Assembly (NCBI GenBank): GCA_949123685.1
Contig: CASBHZ010000103.1
Location: 1 to 9,162 of the forward strand
Origin: an uncultured Bacteroidales bacterium
GTDB lineage: Bacteria > Bacteroidota > Bacteroidia > Bacteroidales > Muribaculaceae
Direction: 5' to 3'
DNA length: 9,162 bases
In this document: in pieces, positions 1 through 4,829 of the stretch
Layout: each line of letters begins with the position of its first letter
Position numbering within the stretch: the first letter of the stretch is position 1
Translations under genes and position numbers: made by a program
Notes under the pieces: model-generated
The model's input: the letters and a program-made list of their open reading frames with translations, nothing else
Database searches by the model: none
What the model was told of the DNA's origin: nothing

Positions 1-23
1 CCTAATGCCTAAAACCTAATAAA

Positions 24-689
24 TCATTCTTTAATGCCATAGGCGAGGTCTCCGGCATCGCCGAGTCCCGGCACTATGTATGAGTGGCTGTTAACTTCGT
101 CGTCAATATCACCACACCATAAAGTGGTCTTGTCTGCAGGGAACCTGTCGCATATATATTTCACGCTCTGGCGCGAAGCGATAACGGATGCGACATGTAT
201 ATGTGAAGGTTCTCCTTTTGAGAGGAGCGCCCTATATGCAAGTTCCATCGAACTGCCCGTGGCAAGCATCGGATCAACAAGCAGAAGGGTTTTGCCCTCA
301 ATCGAAGGAGATGCAAGATATTCGATGAGGACATCGAAAGAGTCGCCTTTTTCCTTATATCTGCGGTATGCGCTTACGAAAGCGTTTTCCGCTTTGTCGA
401 AATAGTTGAGGAAGCCATGATGGAATGGCAGCCCGGCACGCAGGATCGTGGCAAGCACAATTTGGTCAGCGGGTTCGCGGCACACTGCGCTTCCCAACGG
501 AGTCTGAACCTCTGTATTCTTATAGTTAAGGCGTTTGGAAATCTCATAAGCCATAATCTCACCGATGCGGTCGAGATTGGTTCTGAAACGCAAAGGATCT
601 TTCTGGATATTGATATCGCGCATCTCGAGCATATAGCGGTTCACCAGACTCGGGGTGTCGGCGAAATTGATAACTTCTATCTCAGCCAT
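24..689 (-). CDS. upp: Uracil phosphoribosyltransferase
   Basis: Makes UMP and pyrophosphate from uracil and PRPP in the cytoplasm (pyrimidine salvage). The 221-aa product carries the PRPP-binding loop LLLVDPMLATGSS at residues 135-147, the upstream ILRAGLP segment at 82-88, and the uracil-binding C-terminal signature YIVPGLGDAGDLAYG at 204-218. Length is slightly above the usual ~208-215 aa because of a short N-terminal extension, which I recall as common in Bacteroidales members. The ATG at 689 is the only sensible start; the N-terminus MAEIEVINFADTPSL reads as a normal Bacteroidales Upp start. No co-transcribed neighbour is visible: the stop is 23 bases from the window edge, and upstream there is a long leader with a promoter near 870-901. 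No broken or missing motif is seen. Confidence 0.96.
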   Translation of the reverse strand: MAEIEVINFADTPSLVNRYMLEMRDINIQKDPLRFRTNLDRIGEIMAYEISKRLNYKNTEVQTPLGSAVCREPADQIVLATILRAGLPFHHGFLNYFDKAENAFVSAYRRYKEKGDSFDVLIEYLASPSIEGKTLLLVDPMLATGSSMELAYRALLSKGEPSHIHVASVIASRQSVKYICDRFPADKTTLWCGDIDDEVNSHSYIVPGLGDAGDLAYGIKE

Positions 690-869
690 CTTCGTATTTT
701 CTATTTAAGTTTCGCAAGCTTCAACTTAAAGTTTAAGAGTTTAGAAGTTAAAAGTTTAAATTGACACGAATCGATATTTAGCGTCCAAAAATAAACTCAT
801 AAACTGCGCACTGCGCGATTAAACTTATAAACTTCAACTTTCCGCTTGCGAAAGTTGAATTAAATTAGA
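690..869 (-). promoter_or_regulatory. Long structured 5' leader of upp
   Basis: This is the stretch between the predicted upp promoter and the upp ATG. Reading the minus strand, an early hairpin has a perfect 10-bp stem (arms 850-859 and 833-842, loop GCAAGCG). A later hairpin has an 8-bp stem (arms 723-730 and 704-711) with a loop containing GCTTGC. The two loops are complementary over 6 bases (GCAAGC/GCTTGC), so a kissing interaction is possible. Between them lie a short GCGC-ACT-GCGC dyad (806-816) and A/T-rich near-repeats of the AAACTTTTAACTT type. No open frame worth calling is seen. The regulatory role is inference; the arms may simply be dispersed low-complexity repeats. Confidence 0.4.
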
Positions 870-901
870 CAAAGATAGCAAACAAATCCGACTAAATCAA
901 A
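870..901 (-). promoter_or_regulatory. Bacteroidetes-type promoter for upp
   Basis: On the minus strand TTTG (901-898) is followed after 20 bases by TATCTTTG (877-870). This matches the Bacteroidetes sigma consensus TTTG-N19-21-TAnnTTTG exactly in both boxes and in spacing. Transcription would start near 863-866, giving upp a leader of about 175 bases. A second -7-like match, TAGATTTG at 918-911, has no partner box and is less likely. Confidence 0.55.
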
Positions 902-1028
902 TTTTCACCCCAAATCTATAAAATTGATTATATAACCTCTTGCCTCATCGGTCATATCCCGATAAATCGTAATTTAGGTTTTTGATTTGGGAAAGGACAT
1001 AAGCCAGAACATACTAATAAATAGGATA

Positions 1029-1053
1029 TAAATCTCAAATTAATTGAGATTTA
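1029..1053. promoter_or_regulatory. Perfect 10-bp dyad, candidate operator
   Basis: TAAATCTCAA (1029-1038) and TTGAGATTTA (1044-1053) are perfect inverted repeats separated by 5 bases. The stem is A/T-rich with no following T-run, so a terminator is unlikely. It lies directly upstream of the -7 box of the small antitoxin-like gene, where an autoregulatory operator of a toxin-antitoxin operon would be expected. The operator role is inference. Confidence 0.35.
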
Positions 1054-1078
1054 AGCAGTTTTTGTCAGAAAATTGTTT

Positions 1079-1086
1079 TAATTTTG
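1079..1086 (+). promoter_or_regulatory. -7 promoter box of antitoxin-like gene
   Basis: TAATTTTG fits the Bacteroidetes -7 consensus TAnnTTTG and would start transcription about 15-20 bases before the ATG at 1109. The nearest TTTG (1061-1064) is only 14 bases upstream, shorter than the usual 19-21, so the -33 box is poor and the call is tentative. Confidence 0.35.
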
Positions 1087-1108
1087 TAAGTAAGTAAACT
1101 TAAGAAGA

Positions 1109-1261
1109 ATGGCAAGACCAATTAAAGAGACTCCAATCCTTTTCGGTAGCGATGCTCGCCGATTTGAGGAACGCATGCAGAACCCGCCAAAGGTTTCGCC
1201 GGAAAAACGTGCGCAAATCAGACGCTCCTATGAAACCGTCATTAAAATGATGGTCAATTGA
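1109..1261 (+). CDS. Small antitoxin-like protein (50 aa)
   Basis: An intact 50-codon gene whose product begins MARPIKETPILFGSDARRF, continues with a charged middle (EERMQNPPKVSPEKRAQIRRSY at roughly residues 20-41) and ends KMMVN. I recognise the opening ARPIKETPIL..G.DA..F as a small Bacteroidetes family commonly encoded directly in front of a GNAT acetyltransferase or similar toxin-like gene; this is recall, not a search. It is therefore probably an antitoxin or toxin partner, cytoplasmic, and likely autoregulating. The start is fixed by a -7 box 22 bases upstream and A-rich DNA before the ATG. The next ATG (1264) begins 2 bases after its stop, the usual tight toxin-antitoxin spacing, but that downstream gene is wrecked, leaving this one an orphan. 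Confidence 0.7.
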   Translation: MARPIKETPILFGSDARRFEERMQNPPKVSPEKRAQIRRSYETVIKMMVN

Positions 1262-1263
1262 TC

Positions 1264-1426
1264 ATGACGAGGGAGGAATTTCAGGAACGATGCATAGTTC
1301 GTCACTGTAGATGCATACGTTGATGCAATCCCTTTCTATATTAAGAACAATTATCAGTTCCTTAATAATGATGACGAGGACAAACGTACCCGTGTAATGT
1401 ACTTTGACCTTGCATCTCTTTTATAA
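1264..1426 (+). pseudogene. Deleted GNAT acetyltransferase (toxin-like) remnant
   Basis: Both ends of a gene survive with the middle gone. The ATG at 1264 opens MTREEFQER and runs into a stop at 1321-1323. In another frame, from 1298 to the stop at 1424-1426, is FVTVDAYVDAIPFYIKNNY followed by a short acidic stretch and RVMYFDLASLL. The latter matches the C-terminal part of GNAT N-acetyltransferases (the VDAY..A..FY.KN.F element plus the final MYFDL strand). A complete member is about 160-190 aa, so well over 100 codons have been lost, including the acetyl-CoA-binding loop; the product cannot be active. The position 2 bases after the antitoxin-like gene fits a decayed toxin. The identification rests on a ~42-residue tail. 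Confidence 0.6.
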
Positions 1427-1535
1427 TAAATCAATCCACTAAAGGAAGTTTTATTCCCAACCGCTCATAGCCACAAACATCATATATCGGTATTCAGAGG
1501 AGTCTCTTTCGCGGCTTTACATGGTTATTATTTGA
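1427..1535. other. Unassigned stretch between two gene remnants
   Basis: Nothing convincing is seen here. A minus-strand frame (about 1501-1451) reads like a C-terminus ending YMMFVAMSGWE and stop, and a plus-strand frame is open without an ATG, but I recognise neither. It is most likely debris of the same decay or insertion events as its neighbours. Confidence 0.3.
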
Positions 1536-1670
1536 TTGCATGTGGTTACCCTCGACAAACTGAAATATTATGATTCGGAATTGAAATACCGTTATGACCC
1601 AGGAGAGTTTGAGGTTATGGTTGGCCCTGACTCTAAGAATCTTCAGACAATGAAATTCATAGTTAAATAA
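1536..1670 (+). pseudogene. C-terminal remnant of family 3 glycoside hydrolase
   Basis: A 44-codon open stretch bounded upstream by a TGA (1533-1535), with no start codon at its head, ends at TAA 1668-1670. It contains VTLDKLKYYDSELKY followed by PGEFEVMVGPDSKNL and a final strand MKFIVK. This is the signature end of the fibronectin type III-like domain that closes GH3 beta-glucosidases/beta-xylosidases (..L.YYD..L.....PGEFEVM.G..S...). Full GH3 enzymes of this type are about 700-870 aa, so only the last ~5% remains, and no catalytic part is in the window. It points to a former polysaccharide-degradation gene here, consistent with the esterase downstream. The motif is distinctive, but the match is short. 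Confidence 0.65.
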
Positions 1671-1722
1671 GAAGCGATTCCTTATAGGGTTCAATATTAT
1701 GGCAGATAATCACGTTGAATAA

Positions 1723-1910
1723 TTAAGTAAGTAATAAAAATTAACCGATATATGTAAGTAATGAAATCTTGCACTATAAAACTTATTCTTTTTGGCTGTT
1801 TTTACCTTGTAATTCAGTTGCATATGCCTATATACTCCATCATTACGCGGCAAAAACATCTCAAAAATAACTGCGTTTTATATGTGCATTAATTTTTCTT
1901 ACTTACTTAA
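1723..1910. repeat. 188-bp segment bounded by 22-bp inverted repeats
   Basis: Left arm 1723-1744 begins TTAAGTAAGTAATAAAAATT and continues AA. Right arm 1889-1910 is its reverse complement with a single mismatch (21/22). The arms bound 144 bases holding only a doubtful 43-codon frame. The size and terminal inverted repeats resemble a miniature non-autonomous element, but no convincing target-site duplication is seen (only A-rich flanks). Alternatively the two arms are paired regulatory sites in front of the esterase gene, since the right arm ends 12 bases before its ATG. Confidence 0.45.
1761..1892 (+). CDS. Doubtful 43-aa signal-peptide-like ORF
   Basis: The frame reads MKSCTIKLILFGCFYLVIQL and then a basic tail ending LYVH. 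The lysines followed by a hydrophobic run look like a signal peptide with no mature protein behind it. It lies wholly within the interval spanned by the inverted repeats, and part of the right arm forms its last codons. It could be the front end of a lost secreted protein or chance; I do not recognise it. Confidence 0.15.
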   Translation: MKSCTIKLILFGCFYLVIQLHMPIYSIITRQKHLKNNCVLYVH

Positions 1911-1922
1911 AAAATTATAGTT

Positions 1923-2708
1923 ATGAAGAAACGTTTGTTAGGAATGTTGGTGGCGTTGGGGTTGGTAGCGCCCTTGTGTGAGGCTAAAGAGCCGATAAAA
2001 ATACCTTTAGGATCTGAAGAAGAGGCTGCCGTACTCTATGTGTATCCGGCTGAGAAAAGTTCCGGAGTGGCACTTGTTGCATGTCCGGGAGGCGGCTATG
2101 TAATGAAGGCAAAGGATCATGAAGGGTTCGATTTTGCAGACGAACTCAACAATATGGGAATCACTTATGGCGTGGTGGATTACCGTTTGCCGAAGGGACA
2201 GTCGGAGGTGCCGGGTGATGATGCCCGCAAGGCGATAAAGGTGATGCGTGAGCATGCCGATGAATGGGGTATCAAGAAGACCGGTATCATGGGTTTTTCA
2301 GCTGGCGGTCATCTCGCATCAACTGTAGCGATACATTATGACCAGGCTTCGCGTCCTGATTTCCAGATACTTTTCTATCCGGTGATAACCATGAATCCTG
2401 AATATACCCACATGGGTTCAAGAACAAATCTCTTGGGAACGAATCCTTCCAAAGAACTGGAAGAGAAATATTCCAATGAACTTCAGGTCACCGCTGATAC
2501 CCCTCCGGCATTGATTTTCCATTGCACGGATGATGATGTGGTGCCGGTGGCAAATGCTGTGAATTATTATACCGCTCTTCAAAAGAATGGTGTTTCTGCA
2601 ACCTTGCATATATTCCCTAAGGGTGGTCATGGCTGGGGTTTCCGGGATTCCTTCGAATATAAATCTCAGTGGCTTCCTGTCTTCCGCGACTGGCTTAATC
2701 GACGTTGA
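1923..2708 (+). CDS. Secreted alpha/beta-hydrolase, acetylxylan/feruloyl esterase-like
   Basis: A serine esterase of the broad Aes/BD-FAE type, probably removing acetyl or feruloyl groups from plant polysaccharide side chains. The 261-aa product starts with a Sec signal peptide (MKKRLLGMLVALGLV..), likely cut after A21 (CEA-K), so it acts in the periplasm or outside. The cysteine at 19 does not sit in a proper lipobox. Motifs in order: oxyanion-hole loop CPGGGY at 54-59, nucleophile elbow GFSAGG at 124-129 (Ser126), acid region CTDDDVVP at 201-208 (Asp204 or Asp205), and histidine loop PKGGHGWGF at 232-240 (His236). All triad residues are present, so it looks active. The exact substrate cannot be read from sequence. 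It follows carbohydrate-gene debris, and its 3' end overlaps convergent ribF by 14 bases. The ATG is supported by the signal peptide. Confidence 0.88.
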   Translation: MKKRLLGMLVALGLVAPLCEAKEPIKIPLGSEEEAAVLYVYPAEKSSGVALVACPGGGYVMKAKDHEGFDFADELNNMGITYGVVDYRLPKGQSEVPGDDARKAIKVMREHADEWGIKKTGIMGFSAGGHLASTVAIHYDQASRPDFQILFYPVITMNPEYTHMGSRTNLLGTNPSKELEEKYSNELQVTADTPPALIFHCTDDDVVPVANAVNYYTALQKNGVSATLHIFPKGGHGWGFRDSFEYKSQWLPVFRDWLNRR

Positions 2709-3624
2709 TTTCGGAAGCGGCACGCACATCGGCGGCAATTCCTGCCTTAAGGGCGGAGATGTCGCCGAATTTTTTTTCATCTCGGAGTCTGCGCAGGAAA
2801 TCGAGACGTAAATTCGTTCCGTATAGATTGCCTGAATAATTGATAAGGTATGCCTCTACGGAGAGGGGGAGACCTTCGCTTACAGTGGGAGACACTCCAA
2901 TGTTCACGACAGCACGATACTGATTGCCGTCTGTGGTGGTGGCTTCTGCTGCATATACACCCGGAGCCGGAAGTAGAATATCCGGATCTGTGATCAGATT
3001 GGCAGTGGGGAATCCAAGCTGACGCCCCAGCTCGCGTCCATGCCCTACATTGCCGCTTACCGAATATGGTCTGCCGAGCATAGAGGCTGCCGTTTCTACA
3101 TCGCCCGCACCTAAGGCGCGGCGTATTGCCGAACTGCTGACACCTTCTACAATCGGTGCTTCCACAACCTTAATGCCGTAATCTTTACCGATACGCGAGT
3201 AGTCGGAAATATTCATTGACATCCCGTCGGAACCGAAGGTGTTGTCATATCCTGTCACCAAAAGTCGGGCATTATATTCCTTCGCGAGACGTTCCATCCA
3301 TTCTGTGGCAGTGAGACGGCGTAATGCCTCGTTAAATTCCAGCACAATGACCTCTGCACCTAAGGAACGAAGATTCTTTTCACGCTCCTTAGGAAGCTCA
3401 AGGAGCTTGGGTGCGCGTGCCGGAGCTACAATTGCAAGGGGATGGGGCTCGAATGTGATCACAACAGGATGTAAGCCACTCTCGGCACTTTGCGAGACGA
3501 GAAACTCTACAACTTTGCAGTGTCCGCGATGAACTCCGTCGAAAGTGCCTACCGTTACTGCCGTGGGTGTGGCAAAAGCTATGTCGGATGAATGTTGCAT
3601 TTTCAAAAAAATCGGTTTCTTCAT
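2695..3624 (-). CDS. ribF: Bifunctional riboflavin kinase / FAD synthetase
   Basis: Phosphorylates riboflavin to FMN and adenylylates FMN to FAD, in the cytoplasm. Of 309 aa, the N-terminal nucleotidyltransferase domain has GTFDGVHRGH at 26-35, VTGYDNTFG at 123-131 and SSSAIRRAL at 163-171. The C-terminal riboflavin kinase domain (about 184-309) has GHGRELGRQLGFPTANL at 194-210, PAPGVYAA at 219-226 and NIGVSPTV at 241-248. Length is normal for the family. The start is uncertain: an ATG at 3600 (residue 9, MQHSSD) puts about 17 residues before GTFDG, closer to family practice. A TAAATTTG box abutting the first ATG would place the transcript start at or after it, so the true product may be 301 aa. 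The gene is divergent from pfkA and convergent with the esterase, with 14 bases shared at the stops. Confidence 0.95.
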   Translation of the reverse strand: MKKPIFLKMQHSSDIAFATPTAVTVGTFDGVHRGHCKVVEFLVSQSAESGLHPVVITFEPHPLAIVAPARAPKLLELPKEREKNLRSLGAEVIVLEFNEALRRLTATEWMERLAKEYNARLLVTGYDNTFGSDGMSMNISDYSRIGKDYGIKVVEAPIVEGVSSSAIRRALGAGDVETAASMLGRPYSVSGNVGHGRELGRQLGFPTANLITDPDILLPAPGVYAAEATTTDGNQYRAVVNIGVSPTVSEGLPLSVEAYLINYSGNLYGTNLRLDFLRRLRDEKKFGDISALKAGIAADVRAASEINVD

Positions 3625-3625
3625 G

Positions 3626-3633
3626 CAAATTTA
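3626..3633 (-). promoter_or_regulatory. Candidate -7 box for ribF
   Basis: On the minus strand TAAATTTG fits TAnnTTTG and lies 1 base before the upstream ATG (3624). No TTTG is seen at the usual 19-21-base distance. If used, transcription would begin within or just after that ATG, favouring the start at 3600. Confidence 0.3.
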
Positions 3634-3726
3634 GCAAATAATGATTATTTTTGCGGGAAAGATTGTTGTAAAAATAGATTTTGGGTTTAGAGCATGCTTT
3701 AATTTAGATTAAAGACAATTAAGATT

Positions 3727-3734
3727 TACTTTTG
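3727..3734 (+). promoter_or_regulatory. Candidate -7 box for pfkA
   Basis: TACTTTTG is an exact TAnnTTTG match. The -33 region is weak (TTTAG around 3703-3707 instead of TTTG). It predicts transcription from about 3740, so the TTG at 3732 cannot be the start codon, and the leader to ATG 3774 would be about 30-35 bases. Confidence 0.4.
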
Positions 3735-3773
3735 AGAGGACTATACTCTATGCCCTGTAAACAGTTTCAGAAA

Positions 3774-4757
3774 ATGATGAATAAGATTCAATCTGTCGGA
3801 ATCCTTACTTCGGGTGGTGATGCCCCCGGAATGAATGCGGCTATACGCGCCGTTACCCGCGCCGCTATATTCGCCGGTTTTAAAGTGTTCGGTATTTATC
3901 GCGGTTATCGCGGACTGATCTCGGATGAGATCGAAGAGTTCTCAACACAGAATGTCTCCAATATTATCCAGAGGGGTGGCACGATACTCAAGACCGCACG
4001 TTGCAAGGAATTTCAGACAGAAGAGGGTCGCCAATGTGCATATGACGTGATGAAACGTCGTGGGATCGATGCCCTTGTTGTGATCGGTGGTGACGGGTCT
4101 CTTACCGGAGCACGTATATTTGCCAATGAGTTTTCCATACCTATCATTGGACTTCCCGGCACTATCGATAACGACCTCTATGGAACAGACACCACCATAG
4201 GTTACGACACGGCATTGAATACGATTATGGAATGTGTCGACAAGATTCGTGATACTGCAACTTCACATGAACGTCTGTTCTTTATCGAGGTGATGGGACG
4301 TGATGCCGGTTTTCTCGCTTTGAACGGGGCTATCGCTTCCGGTGCGGAGGCGGCAATCATTCCCGAGATCTCAACGCAGGTGGATCAGCTCTCAGAATTG
4401 ATAAAGAACGGTTTCCGCAAATCAAAAAACTCCTCGATAGTGCTTGTGGCGGAATCTCCTATCACGGGAGGGGCAATGGGTCTTGCCCAGCGCGTGAAGG
4501 AAGAATATCCGGAATATGACGTGAGAGTGTCTATTCTCGGTCATTTGCAACGCGGAGGATCACCCTCGGCACATGACCGTATTCTTGCGTCACGTATGGG
4601 TGCGGCGGCGGTCGATGCGCTGCTTGACGATCAGCGTAACGTGATGATCGGTATCAAGAACGACGAAATCACCTACGTTCCCTTCACCAAGGCTATCAAG
4701 AACGACAAGCCGATCAATCAGGATCTGCTTTCCACACTCCGTCGCCTCTCAATCTAA
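3774..4757 (+). CDS. pfkA: ATP-dependent 6-phosphofructokinase
   Basis: Phosphorylates fructose 6-phosphate to fructose 1,6-bisphosphate, the committed step of glycolysis. The 327-aa product has the N-terminal loop [17 protein letters not shown] (about 9-25), GGDGS (105-109), the catalytic PGTIDND loop (128-134, Asp132), MGRDAGF (174-180) and the substrate-binding [13 protein letters not shown] (257-269). Glycines in GGDGS and PGTIDND point to ATP rather than pyrophosphate as donor (PPi enzymes typically have GGDDS and PKTIDND). The open frame extends upstream to a TTG at 3732, but that codon lies inside the candidate promoter. ATG 3774 or 3777 ([15 protein letters not shown]) gives the usual family N-terminus. 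ATG 3750, preceded by a GAGAGGA 9 bases upstream, is a less likely alternative. A strong terminator follows 25 bases after the stop. Confidence 0.96.
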   Translation: MMNKIQSVGILTSGGDAPGMNAAIRAVTRAAIFAGFKVFGIYRGYRGLISDEIEEFSTQNVSNIIQRGGTILKTARCKEFQTEEGRQCAYDVMKRRGIDALVVIGGDGSLTGARIFANEFSIPIIGLPGTIDNDLYGTDTTIGYDTALNTIMECVDKIRDTATSHERLFFIEVMGRDAGFLALNGAIASGAEAAIIPEISTQVDQLSELIKNGFRKSKNSSIVLVAESPITGGAMGLAQRVKEEYPEYDVRVSILGHLQRGGSPSAHDRILASRMGAAAVDALLDDQRNVMIGIKNDEITYVPFTKAIKNDKPINQDLLSTLRRLSI

Positions 4758-4782
4758 CGACTCCCAATAGAGTAATAAAAAT

Positions 4783-4818
4783 AACTATCCCGCTATGACA
4801 ACTCATAGCGGGATAGTT
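4783..4818. terminator. Bidirectional intrinsic terminator between pfkA and hsdR
   Basis: A perfect 16-bp stem (4783-4798 with 4803-4818) closes a 4-base loop CAAC. The core is CCCGC/GCGGG. On the plus strand it runs into TTTT (4817-4820) for pfkA; on the minus strand it is followed by TATTTTTATT for hsdR. It ends 12 bases from the hsdR stop. Confidence 0.9.
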
Positions 4819-4829
4819 TTATGATATAT

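Noticed and set aside
1..23. CCTAAT-like repeated words at the left edge, downstream of upp
   Set aside because: Too short and imperfect to call a repeat array; low-complexity intergenic sequence cut by the window edge.
76..764. Plus-strand frames of 109 and 115 codons
   Set aside because: They are antisense to upp, whose motifs are complete; the second merely runs on into the leader.
947..963. Short dyad ATCGG...CCGAT
   Set aside because: A 5-bp stem is expected by chance in this length, with no promoter or gene start next to it.
1451..1501. Minus-strand peptide ending YMMFVAMSGWE before a stop, resembling a real C-terminus
   Set aside because: Only about 20 codons, with a stop just upstream and no family I recognise. 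It could be a third remnant but cannot be supported.
1494..1694. 66-codon open frame on the minus strand
   Set aside because: It lies antisense to the recognisable GH3 tail, has unremarkable composition and no motif. The plus-strand reading explains the sequence better.
1976..1982. Possible lipoprotein cysteine (C19) in the esterase signal peptide
   Set aside because: Residues before it are APL, which does not fit a lipobox. Cleavage after CEA (A21) is a better signal peptidase I site.
3732..3773. Upstream TTG and ATG starts extending pfkA by up to 14 codons
   Set aside because: The TTG lies inside the TACTTTTG promoter box, and the extra residues do not fit the usual PfkA N-terminus. ATG 3750 is possible but less likely than 3774/3777.
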